DNA of 64,000 nt, taken from NCBI GenBank assembly GCA_019914995.1, contig CM034128.1:3846501-3910500 (forward strand), read 5' to 3'. Positions 24,701-36,427 of this stretch are shown in pieces. The stretch comes from Acanthochlamys bracteata. Taxonomy: Eukaryota > Streptophyta > Magnoliopsida > Pandanales > Velloziaceae. How positions within the stretch are numbered: the stretch's first letter is position 1; each line of letters begins with the position of its first letter. Below the pieces are notes generated by a model. That model was not told where the DNA came from. It made no database searches and saw only the letters and a program-made list of their open reading frames with translations. A program made the translations under genes and the position numbers.

Positions 24701-27700
24701 CTCATTACTTAGTGGATCACCACCGATGTATCCTCGACATCGAGATGACCCACATATGCATTTTTTAACAGCAGCCCCGAATACCCTTTCATAATTATAA
24801 TCAAATGTGACTTCTTCACCCTAGCAAAATTATAAGAAAGTCTGTCATAACAGTAAAGGAAAAAGTAAGCCTGCAGTTTTTAGTAGAAACTGCCAATTTT
24901 TAACTTGGTGTACTTTATGGGACTCCTCATGGAAACTGCCTTTAGTGGAGGATATAGAGCAGTTAGTATAAATCAAGTTACTTGCAACTTTTGCGTATGT
25001 GACAGATGTATACATAAGCATGTTCTCGCAAAAAAAAAAAAAAGTATACGCATCTTGTAGATATTAAAAATTCTCTTTGTTCTGGATTTCAGAGTAAGCT
25101 TTTCGATATTAGTTATTAGCTACAGTAAAATTATGGACAAAGGACCATAGTAATTCCTGTAGCATTACTTTGCAACATTGGTCATCACACTTTCAACATG
25201 CATTTGACCATACTGAATTATACAGGCTCTCTCTCACTTTTGACACACAAAAAAGCTAGTTCTCCTTTCAATAGGAAGTTGCTAATAAGATGGAAATGGA
25301 GACACATTGGCAGCAGAAATGGGTGTATTTGAGCAGACAGCAAGTTCACAGTGTGGCAGCTTCCAGCTAACTTACTTATTTCCCTCCGTGAGATAAGTTA
25401 AATGAGAGATAAACACATTGTATTCAAGTTGCGCAAAGGAATCACTATATGGTCAAGTGATGTGAAGATTCAGTCCAAAATAGAAGGAAGAAACTTGAAG
25501 AATAAAAGAAGCATTGATACTTAACAGAAGTATATGATCCATACATGCAAAAGCGATCGGACAAAAGAAGACACCCTAAAGAAATTGAAGTTTTAGAGAG
25601 AGAATGTTGGAAAACCACCTTTTTAATATCCCTTACAGCAAATATCCCTATGCAGATTTCTCCATTCACAGTCCACTGTATCCAAATTAAAACAAATTCA
25701 AAATAAGTTAACTACTCTAAAAAAGTTTTACATTAAGCAAAACATGAAAATTGTTGAACAAAACTGGTAACAGGTGAAAGCAACATTTGCACCTTTTGTG
25801 TCTCACAATTAGGGACACAGCTGTGATTGATAAAACGTCCTAAATTCCCTTTGGCGCATGCATCTATTACCTGCAATAGTTAGAAGAAAAGGGAAGTTGT
25901 TACAGCAACGAATCTCTCACACTGTCATACAAAAATCTCTATATCAGAAGCTTCAATCAGTTTCTCAGAAGAAATGGAAAGATCATAAAAAATAAAATAG
26001 AAGTAAATAACAATTGCATATAATGCACACAACTCTGCGGTTCTCCCCTCACAAAATGAGTGCAAGACAATCAAGAAACATGCGCTACTTGAGCAAGATA
26101 TTGGTTATAACAAACAGTAGATAGCTTAATAAAATTGAAATTTATTTAAGAGTGGAGTACATCATGTATCTTGCAAAATAAGTAAAACATCTTCGTTAAT
26201 TACAAGTTTTAGCGTTTTAGAATTAGGATATTTAACGGTGTGAGAAAAACATATATATTCCAATAAAAAGAAGCTAACCATGTATAGACTTGGATAAAGT
26301 AAACTATCATCACTCCCAAAAGGTTAAATGTATGGGGCCAAACCTCACTACCAGCCAACGTCATGAAGTAAAAGTGTTGTTGGCCTCTTGCAGCATAAAA
26401 TCTTTGCCTAGATTCATAGGCAGCAACGTCAAGAACCTACTCAATGAAGAATACGACTGAATTAGAGAGAGGTGGAAAACCTGATGGACTAGATTAAGTT
26501 AAAGGGGTTAATTGTGATAAAATATTAATTCTTACTCGCATTGTGTTTAGAATAGTCTGACTACATAAAGAATAGTAAGAAATGTCAGATAACCCATATG
26601 TAGGTATTTCAGACAGAAGAAATCTTACTTCACCAACATATTCAATGAGAAACTGCCCTTCAGATACATCTTCCTGCAACTGAAGACCAATGCCTTTCTT
26701 CCCGCAGCGAATTGATTTAAATTTTGTGTATTTGCGTCTTTGAAACTGCATTTCAAAGATGGTGTCAGAAGATATAGCATGAGAAATTTTAGACTGTTTA
26801 ACCATCAAACTAAGACCAAAAACCTGCTGATTGGAACAGAGATCACCACATGGACAAGTTCCTTGAACGCATTCAATATTAACCATTCGGTTTAGACATT
26901 CAGATCCACAACCCAAACTTCCATCTGAAGGAGGTTTGCAGGAGCAAACCATAACCTATTCAACCAGGGCAAGAGAAGGTATATCAACCTTAAAAAACCA
27001 AGTAGCAAAATCCTAATATAGTAACAGAAAATTTAAGCTATAGAATCCAATGAGTGATAAATATTTAAACAAAATACAGCATACTCATGATAGCATGTTG
27101 CATGTTTGTCTCAGGAACACCATGAGATCATCTTTCTTCACATCAATAGCATGAGTTTACATTAACTCCACATAAAATCAGGTGTATCAAGAATACAAGA
27201 CAGCAGTGTCTATCAAGATTCAGAAAACAATAGTTTTAAAAGTGCAACACAGATTATGAAGATGCAGTAGTAATAAAGTACACGATCTTGTAACTGCTAA
27301 AAAGCAGTAACATCATACTATGCTTGTACCTAAAAATGATATCTAGTCTCACCTGCAAAGAATCTGTTTCAAAGATTCGTGCACACAGTAAAAGGAAATA
27401 GCTTAGGAAAGTTATACATCAAGTGTAAGCAAGAAAATCAGAAGAGAAACCTCATCAATCTTCTGATTTCTACGGTTACGATGCAGAAACAAATTGGTTC
27501 TGATGAGCTTCCAATCTCTGCCGGAAGCTGCCATAACATTGATTAGATTAATAGGACATGTGACAAAGGTGCATTATGTAACGGAAAGAATGTGAGCGTC
27601 TGACTATCATGCGAACCTAACATTCCCCCACCTGCTACCTTTGATGGCTCACATCCCAGAAGAACAGTTTCTGCAGTGACAGTATCTTCTTCATCTGATA

Positions 27701-30700
27701 TTTCCAACTCTGCATTTATCTCATAATTTGTCTTTTCTTGTGGTATTGAACAATCGGCAAATGCCTTATCCATATTCTCCTTGCAAGTCCTTATAAAAAG
27801 TGCGAAAAAGATCCATATAAGAGAAGTCAAGGGAACCAAAAAAGATCCTCAAAAATTAATTCAATTCATACAGTATAGGATATAAGCATAAAAGCTATGG
27901 CATAAAAAATCAAATTTGTAAACAACTTTAAACCAATGAACAGCTAACGCACTCAGGTAAGTGTAAGTTTATGCCGAGATAATCCAATTCCCAAGTATCT
28001 GCCTGCAGTATTTGGTGGTAAAAAACCAAGAATCCCCATCCCTACCAGGAGGTAATACAATAGAAGCAAATTTAACATGCTCATGACTTTCCAGCTTTCT
28101 GTTTTTGCATAACATACAGCTTCTTAAATGCAGTAAGTGTTTCCATAATCATAAAAGTAAAATCTGCAATCTAGAACATTCAGATTTTGGTTGAAGCTTC
28201 CGTGTATACACCATCTTTGTTGTTTAAATATGCATAGTGTTATTATAGGCTTACAAGCCTAGTACACCCATTTCATTGCGAAGCATCTTTTGGTGGAAGA
28301 AAACTCAAAAGAACCAGTACAACTATCAAGAAAAGCTTCGCATAAAATAATGGCAATGCAAACTGCAATCTAACCAATCAACATCAAGCATAATGCATAA
28401 CAAGAATTGTGGTAGTCATCAATAAAAGAGATAGAGAATATTTGAGGATTTGAAAAATAATGCTCCTACCATCTACAATTTGTTTCATTTATGATGTCTG
28501 CAAGTTCTGGAGCAATACGGCGCCACTTCTCGCAATCATCACAAAGAACCCATGCACCTCTTGATTGTGTGCACTGCTCCAACCTTTGGGAAGGTTCTAC
28601 TGATGCAACTTCAGCATATAAAGGAATCCCCTCAGGATTCAAAAGATCCTCTGCAGACGCTTTGCTTCCTATACCATTTCCAATCACAGCAAAATTTATA
28701 GCCTTTTCTTGTTCAAAAGATCATGATAAAATTGATTCAAGTACATAAGTAGGGAAACAGTAAGGCAGAAACAAATGTAAAAGCTGATTTGCCAGTTTTT
28801 TTATTTTTAAAACTCAAATTATTGGCTTCAAGCAAAGATAAGCACCAACCTCGGTTGGCTTCAAGTTCAGGATCAACTGCCTGATTGTCTAAAGATTTGT
28901 CCATGCTGTCTTGCTTTGGTGAAGTTGCCTTATTTCTTCTGCAAGGATCCTCTCCTGAGTGTCCTGAATCAGCAAATTTTGATCCTTTTTTCCTCATTGC
29001 ATTGGACATACTCTTCGGAATCCTACTTCTTCTAGTTTTGTAAGCAACTGAACTACCTTCTTCTTCTGCATGCATTTGTAGACCTCTGCTCTGAACATTC
29101 TGCTCAGTCAAATGGGAGATCTGAAGACCTGCTTCAAGTTTCACATAATCATTGCTAAATTCTGGAGCATTTTTAACTAACAAATCTAAATCCACATGAG
29201 AGGTTTCAAGTTTTAGATCCATATGGAATTTATTCATTTTAGATTTTGGACTTTGTTGACTCATGTAAGAGCCACCTTCCATATCCCATTTACTAACAGG
29301 ATAGTTGGCAGCACTTTTAGCCTTGTTGTCACTAGGATCCCTTCTCATGGAAGGGTAATCTGACAACTGACATTGGCCTAGCTTTGGTTCCTGAATCTTC
29401 GAATCTTTCTTCCATTTCTTTTTATAAATAACGCACAAGGTGTCCTTCTCATGTGACATGCTTATTGGAGGAGAATCATACGCCCAACTAGCACCATAGC
29501 TGCCATCAAGCTCAGTATTTTCAACAGTTTGAGCACTTCCAGCAAGTTGGGTTGTTGAACTAGCACCGTCACTCATCAAGCATCCATCATCTGTATGTTG
29601 ATGGGAAACAACAGAGTCTGGCGATGTACCTGGGTTGAGAAATTGGCCATCAACTGCTATCAAGAGCCTAGATCCTTGTGAAGAAATTCCAGGGCAATCA
29701 CTTGAAGAATTTCCTGGAGATGTTTCTTGTGTGAGAGTGCTCTCCAAGTCCTTGTCACAATTTTGCAAATCACAAGGAACTATTGCTACCCCACTGCAAT
29801 TAATCCTGTCAATCCGTTTATCCTGAAATATACAGCCTCTTTCTGCTAGTCCTATATCTGCGATATGACTTTCCAAAGTGAGATCATCAAGATTAGATGA
29901 GACAGAAATTTCACCTCTTGTTACTTGATTTATATCTAAAACTACTCTATGAATCAACTTTTTGCCTATATCTGCAGTAGATCTGCCCTTTGTTGACTTT
30001 CTAAGTCTAGTTTTAATCAAAGCAGAATTATCCCCAATAAGTTCTTCCATTTTCTTGAAAATCTCTAATATGTGTTCCGCTGCCCCCCAACCAGAAGCTC
30101 TTGCAAGCTTGTTACAGTAGCTCCTTTTCTTTTTACCGTAGTTTGAGAAGATATTTGCAGTTCTGGAGTTGAAAGCACGTGTAGACTTCCTTGACTTATT
30201 GTAACCCAAATGATTGGAGTTCTCATCGGTCTTGCTACTACTCTGTAAAGTGGCAGCTCGTTTTGGATTTGTACGTCTAATAATGATGATTGGCTTAGTA
30301 GTTGTATTTTCCCTCCCATGCTCTAGTATAAGATCAGATCCACCAGCACAGGAGACTGCACTTTTGCTAACACCATCAGCTTCAGGCAAATCAGGAAGCA
30401 ACCTTTGTTCTTCAGTGCAAGTTCCAAAAGTCTTACATATATGAGATGGCTGAAGGTTAGCTAATTCTTCCACTGAAGAATAATTACCAACTTTGCAAGG
30501 AGAAATCTGCTCTTCTCTGGTAGCTTCTGTCTCATTGACGACTAGCTGACAACTGTTTCTACTCTGACATAATAGAAGACCGTCAATGCCCACTGTTTTT
30601 GCTTCGTAATTGCCTGAAGCTACACTGGAGCAATTTTCATTAGATTCTTTGAGAACCACACCATCAGCATCCACAGGTGGGCTACAAACTGTCTGCTCCA

Positions 30701-31268
30701 GGGAAACAAATGCAGTATCCTTGCACCATATGCTACCCTGATCTCTATTGGGCGAACCTGCAATGTCAACCCCAGACACAGCCAAATCCTTTTGAACTGG
30801 CATTCTCAAAGGTAAAAGGCTTGGGAAGTCATACCTCTCCTCATCTGTGGTCATGTTCAATTCTTCATGTGATGCACCGTGTTTTGCATCTGCACAGAGA
30901 CAATCTTTCTCAACTTCAAGAGAAACGCCACCCTCCTTGTACTCTTCCCTCCGAACACCTCTTTGCACCTTATTGTCATCAAGAGGTCCTTCAGTACAAG
31001 CCTCTTGGGCATGGACCTCCAAGACTCTATCAATTGATGCACTGGCATGGTCCCTCTCTGCCAAGGACTCCATCAAGACCCGTGAAAGTTCCGAACTCCC
31101 ACAAACTGTGCTCTTTGTAAGAAGAGAGAGCCCACTGACTGGTCTACCATAGAAAGCCATAAAATCTTCAAGAACTTCTCCAACATTTTCTTTGGAAGCA
31201 ACAAGTAATTCAGGTAAATGATGTAATGAGTAGGTATCATCCAAAGAACCAGCACCTTCCTCTCCCAT
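18786..31268 (-). CDS. SDG8: SDG8/ASHH2-type histone H3 lysine-36 methyltransferase
   Basis: Nuclear chromatin writer; Arabidopsis SDG8/EFS deposits H3K36 methylation on transcribed genes, including FLC. Seventeen coding exons give 1917 residues (Arabidopsis about 1800): 31268-28850, 28707-28470, 27789-27632, 27527-27451, 26955-26824, 26745-26629, 26436-26344, 25870-25793, 25675-25619, 24820-23983, 23898-23843, 23552-23476, 23396-23314, 23213-23134, 21979-21900, 21480-21435, 19910-18786. Residues 1-806 form a low-complexity Ser-rich region. The CW zinc finger starts near 856 ([11 protein letters not shown]) and an intron splits its NCRW tryptophan codon. A Cys-rich AWS segment (965-1008) precedes SET (1009-1130; [13 protein letters not shown]) and post-[17 protein letters not shown]. 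The ATG at 31268 follows a 3' splice site directly, so the 5' UTR is in an upstream exon near 32140-32200. The open frame upstream to 31319 is intronic. Confidence 0.95.
20264..20474. mobile_element. hAT-like MITE with 8-bp target duplication in SDG8 intron
   Basis: A roughly 194-bp element (20272-20466) has terminal inverted repeats. The left end is GAGTAATTCTATGTGTACCC; the right end, read in reverse complement, is GAGTAATACTTTGGATACCC. It is flanked by identical 8-bp direct repeats TAATCTAT at 20264-20271 and 20467-20474. Sub-terminal inverted copies of AAATGGTACAAATT extend the hairpin. An 8-bp duplication is the hAT superfamily signature. It encodes nothing and lies in the last SDG8 intron (19911-21434). 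Confidence 0.8.
20592..20881. repeat. 148-bp tandem duplication in the last SDG8 intron
   Basis: Copy 1 begins at 20592 and copy 2 at 20740. Both run from ACAGCTAT through GGCACAAAATGCTTA, TGTAGAATGTCAA and GTCCAACAGA to AAGCAGAAACCAAG and GCTTCAGTAGTAA. Copies differ by scattered substitutions and small indels. The unit sits 125 bases from the MITE end. Spurious open frames at 20485-20880 come from it. Confidence 0.85.
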
Positions 31269-33409
31269 CCTAAAATAACTCAAACTAATCAGAGTTGAGG
31301 CAAAATAGAAAATAGACATACATAACTAATAATATTTCCTCTTGAACGTTAATAATAACTTTTACTTCCAATGACAGCCAGTATCTGAAGTAGATGATGT
31401 ACAAGAAGTGCACGATAATCTAAAGACATGCTCTTAGAAACAAGAAAATATTAAATGGTCAAAGAATTTAAAAAATTGTCTTAGCCAACTAGGAACAAAC
31501 CTCTCCTATATAATCAAAACCAAGAATAAAGATTCAGAAAAAAGCAACCAAGCATCATATTGCCACAATGATCCAAAGTTCTCATGAGTGAAAACAGACC
31601 TATTTAACAAACTATTCACATAAACGAAATTAAGGGAATAAGCTGATAAAACCAATGTGTGATCCATATAAACTCAAGTTTTACCGATAGCCTTCCCAAA
31701 ACAGCAGTAAAAAGGTTCAGCAGACACAATGTGCATTGCACCAAATCCTCACACTAACCTGATAACTAAATGAAACAAGCATTTGCATGAACAAAATTAG
31801 TGATACAGAACGTAGAAAATCTTGACTCATTAAACTTGTCTAATTAGATTAGGTAACAAATCGTAACCTTATCTTCACCTGCAACGCCAGATCAGCAAAC
31901 GAATTCAACCTAACTATTTCAGCCTGCTTCAAAATCATCAAAAAAGACCTAAACCATCATTAAAATCCAGTGATTAACCAAATGTGCACCACCAAACCAA
32001 TCCTAATCTGCTCTTCTCACCTTCTCGAATAAGCCAAATAATTCGAATCAAACATCATCGCTGCATAAAAGAAAACGTTTCGAGCCAGAGAGATTGACAA
32101 ATAATCGGTACAGTTTCAAAAAAAGAAAAGAAAGAAAGAAAACCTGAATAGAGAAGCAACATAGAAGGAACCAGAGACAAAACGATCAGGGTCACAACAG
32201 ACCTTCTCTACGTGATGGTGGGATCCACAATATATAACTACATCGACGCCGTGACGCCGGCAACAAGCGGTAACCGGCGATGGCGGCCGGCCGTTGGTGT
32301 TGTTTTCTTTTTCTCTCTTAATTTTTTGGTTATTGTTGTTCGTTTTCTCTCTCTAGAAAAAGGCAACGACGAAGGAAAGAAAACGGAGCCCCTCTCCCTC
32401 TCTCTACGGAGGATTCTTTTTAATTTTATTTACCCAACTCTCAATAGCATGCATGTGGTCCCAAAAACCAAGTACTTCGAAATTATTCTCAACGGTTGTT
32501 AGGTAATAAACAGATGTTAATGGACCAATACTGCAAATTACATTGTCTTTGTAGCGCTAGAGAAACTGCAAAAGAAACTTATTAGAGATTTCTTATACAA
32601 ACTGTTGGCTAAGGGACGTTTGATAGTACTTATAAAATAAAAATTTTTTAAAATAAAAAATATTTTTATTTTTTTATTTTTAAAAAAATATTTTTATTTT
32701 TTTATTTTTAAAAAAAATAATAAAAATATGTAATAAAAAAATTTTATTCTGTAAAAATTTTTTTACATTTTTAAAATTTTTAAATAAATTTTTTATATAT
32801 TTATAAAATATATATTAAAAAATATAAAATAAAAAATAATTGATAAATAATTTATTATAAATTGTGCCAAACGGACTCTTAACTAGTTCGTGGAAGAGAT
32901 TGACGCGTGGACCTAGGTTGCAAAACAAACTGCCTGTGCTCTGTGGTAAGTGGTAACAAATGAACACGTATATATATATATATATTAAAATATTTATCCT
33001 TTTTCAATCTTTTCTTCTGACAATCGTGACAATCGTGACGTAACCAATCTTCATTTTTTTTTTTCTTCTCTTTTACCATATATTTTTTGGTGTTGCGTTT
33101 TTCTTTTTTCTTTTTAAATTTTCTTTCCAGATAAAGCTTTCTTTTATTTTTTCTCTGAAAAGGCTTCTCTATATTGTTCTGAATTCTTAAGCTATATCTA
33201 TTACATATTCTGTTAAATTTTTCTTCAACTTCAGGCTTCAGCTAACCTGTTGCTTACTCCAAACGGGAAAAAGAAAAAAGCAGAACCTAAGTTGTTTGCT
33301 TAAGAGTAAATTCTCGAGTATTCCATATCAAAATGAATAGTTAACACAATACAGAGTATGCCCAAACAGAGCTGATAAGGTTGAGAAAACAAAACAAAAT
33401 ACAACATTT
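31269..33409. other. SDG8 5' UTR intron and promoter, and AT-rich spacer
   Basis: 31269 to about 32140 is an intron of the SDG8 5' UTR. A probable leader exon lies near 32140-32200, followed upstream by a GC-richer promoter stretch (32230-32300) and CT-rich tracts. 32613-32880 is an AT-rich element listed separately. A TA microsatellite occurs at about 32970-32988. No coding region is supported. Confidence 0.5.
32613..32880. mobile_element. AT-rich MITE-like element (copy 1)
   Basis: About 268 bases of nearly pure A/T are bounded by AAGGGACGTTTGATAGTAC on the left and GTGCCAAACGGACTCTT on the right. Their CGTTTG/CAAACG cores form an imperfect inverted repeat. The interior at 32760-32840 matches the reverse complement of the element at 45428-45685 (AAATAAATTTTTTATATATT, ATATATTAAAAAATATAAAA). 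A shared interior plus inverted ends suggests a non-autonomous DNA transposon family. Low complexity keeps confidence moderate. Confidence 0.45.
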
Positions 33410-36400
33410 TCAAGCCTTTCCATTCTGATTATCAACATTCCTAACAGGTCCTTTAAACCATTTCCTTGCATCAACAACCCACCATAACATTATAAGACCT
33501 AAGCACACACCCAATGCAACAGGGGCGTAATTAAAACTATCCCATTTTATAGGGTAATACGTAGGCAACAGAAAGACCGAGCAGGTGTAACAGATCCATA
33601 AGAAAGCTACCAAGCATATAGGCCTGCTAGCTCTTCCTAGGTAAAATGGTCCTGGCTTGAAGTTGTCCTCTTTCATGACCATCCTGGCAAATATTGGAAC
33701 TGCATAGCCTCCAACCCAGCCGATTGTGGCAACTGAAGTGATTGCGGTGAACACAATGTTGAGTTTTAGAATTGGAAGGCCGATGAGAATGCAGATGGCT
33801 GCACATAGCCATACTGCATTGGCAGGGACCTTGTGCTTTGGATGAATTTTACGCCAGAAGGATGAGTAAGGCACACCTCGGTCCCTAGACAATGCATATA
33901 CCTTCCAAAAAAATTTATTAGTTTTAAGAAAATGTCACCAAAGAACTTTCATTAGAATGAACTCGAAGTGCACTTTAATGTTGCTGTAAGACGGAAATAA
34001 ACTTCACTGCTTTCAGGACTCTTGATGGCTAAAACGGATATTGGACATTACTACCCACAATTTTTTTGTGAAAAATGCACAGGCTTCTGTGGAAGACGCA
34101 CACAAGACATAATGTGTGGAGCTCTTCAGCAAAATGCAATATTGAACATCTAGACACAAATTCAAGCAAAAGAATAACACTGAAGATTGAAGATCAATGC
34201 TTACCACTCTGGCTGCACTTGTAGTGATAGAAAGCCCGCCAAAGAAATATGAACCCCAAATTATTAAAAGCATGACAATAGCCCCTGCAGAGTTATGATA
34301 TCTCCCATGAAATGCATCATACAATATTTGTGCCGGTACAAATACTCCACCAGTCTCATTGCTTGGATCATACAGGTAATCAAAATTCTGCATTGAATAT
34401 CAAAGATTTATAAGGAAAAATGAGAGAACCAAGAATTTACAGTAAAACGATTCTTAAACTCTACCTGTATGCTAAAAGTTAGGGCTAGAATATATGCCCA
34501 TCCAAATATCGAAATGATTCCAATGCTTGATAGGATTGCAATAGGACCATTTTTATCAGCACCCTTTGTTTCTTCTGTAAGATGCGCTGCAGCATCATAA
34601 CCATACAAAGAATACTGGCTGACAAGGAAAGACAATACGACTGCATATGGTTTGCTTCTTATCCCAGTTGTCTCTGGCGATGTTTCAAAGTGTGTAAAAA
34701 CATAGGAAGCAGGTTGTGTACTTAGCGACACCAAGGGAAGCATTATAACTAGAACCACACCCCCAACAACCTGTATTTGTAACGCTTATGACTGAAGTGA
34801 GAAAGTCAACAGCAACATATATAAGCAAAAGGCACAAATATGATTGCACATGTCGAAACTCAATAGCTGAGATCTGAATTTTTTTCTAATAAAACTGAAT
34901 TCCTAGATTATTATATTTATTGAACCCAGCAAGCCAATGACCCAGCGTACAAGAAAGAAAACAAATACATTAGCCACATACTACTTTGAAAGCTTATTTC
35001 ACCACAAAAAATGTCTTGATATATAAGAAATTACCTGCCACCATATGGAAATTATGTCAAGAAAGGCAATAACTTCAAGTGCAAATGTGTTGAGCACTGC
35101 CCATATAAGAGTCAGTCCAATGTACATTGCTAGAAATACCCCTCGAGGAGCAAAGTATCCTCCACCCTTGTTAGTACCAGTGCAAAGTAAAATAATACTT
35201 TGTAAAGCTTGAGAGCCCGCATATGCCTACAAAAGCAGATCATGTAAGTGTTTCTTCATATGCATGTAAGCACGTCTACAACTGTCTACTACATAGCGCG
35301 AAAAATAAATCAAGTTCTTACTGAGGGAAAGGCAAAGAATTAGCAAAGAGAATTTTCTTTTTAGGAAGGCTTAATGAACCTAATTATTCAGGTTGTAGTA
35401 GACATTTTAAGTGTGATAATTATTAGTGAGCTAAGACGGTTACGTACCTGAGTTCCGATTCCAGCAATAAGGCCGATTGTCTCCAGCCAAGCGCAGCACC
35501 ATGATGCAAATGGACCCCACACGGGACCAGCTAAATGAGCAGCCCAAAAGTAAAGAGAGCCAGTAGTCTGTTCAACAAACGAACAACTACTGAGTACCTC
35601 TTAGTATTCATGTAATAAAGAAAGTAATACATCGGACAACTGCATAACATACACATTGTAAAATTCCATGAATTTGTACATTACGTTTAAATGCTCCATC
35701 TATGCAACAATCACAGTCTCTATATGCTATCCACTGTCTAAGCTTTCACAACAGGCTCTTTTTCCAGCAACAAAATTTAAACTGTAATTTAGCCAAGGTC
35801 GATGGATTACACACAGTTTTGAATGGACAAATCGTCAAGGATTTCTACCATATTACTGCAAGAAACAGTGTTGATTTGGAAAATATCATGAGAAAATCCT
35901 TAAGAGGACTATGTGTCTAAATAATGAAATTCGTCAAGCTCTATTCGAGAATTTGATCACCAACCAGAGCAACCAAGTATTGAAAAAGAAGAACCAAAAC
36001 AAGCAAAGCTAGTCTTCAAACTTTACCCAATTCAGTATATAAAATTGGTATAAAATATTTAGGAAAGAGAGAGTAAGAAAATGCTTACAGGGAAAGAAGA
36101 ACAGATTTCTGCCATGGCTATGCCAACAAACCAAGTGAAGAAGGAGACAACAACCCATCCCCATACAAGGCTCGCAGGCCCTGCATACTGCAAACTTGTT
36201 CCGTACAGCGGCGTGATCCCAGTGAAAAGCGTCATGGTGGAGAATGATATAGCCAGCGTCTTGAACAAATTCTGTTCAAAATTTTCATAAAGCCAAAAAA
36301 CATAAGACAAAGAACAGGGTGAAAAGAGAACTGGTAGGAAAGAGTTCCAAACCATTTCACGGCGAAGTTCTTGCTTGTAGCCAAGCTCGTTGAGCCGTTT

Positions 36401-36427
36401 CTCGCCAGAATCCATCACAATCTCCAT
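33410..36427 (-). CDS. BAT1: BAT1-type amino acid/GABA permease (APC superfamily)
   Basis: Multi-pass transporter of the amino acid-polyamine-organocation superfamily. Arabidopsis BAT1/GABP moves several amino acids and GABA and has been placed in mitochondrial or other membranes; substrate here is inferred. Seven exons give 516 residues, the family's usual length: 36427-36353, 36271-36089, 35567-35448, 35226-35035, 34770-34465, 34387-34205, 33901-33410. Landmarks are RLNELGYKQELRR near the N-terminus, ISFSTMTLFTGITPLYGTSL, AMAEICSSFP, YGYDAAAHLTEET, ADKNGP and ALSRDRGVPYS, with about 12 hydrophobic segments. An intron separates REM from NLF; reading through it stays open for 27 codons, so a retained-intron frame exists but would insert non-family sequence. 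The true ATG is at 36427; an open frame further upstream has only a TTG. Confidence 0.92.

Noticed and set aside
29635..31152. Plus-strand open frames of 63-147 codons across the large SDG8 exon
   Set aside because: They run antisense to a long coding exon of biased composition and match no family.
31269..31319. Upstream extension of the SDG8 frame
   Set aside because: It crosses a 3' splice site that ends one base before the ATG at 31268, so those codons are intronic.
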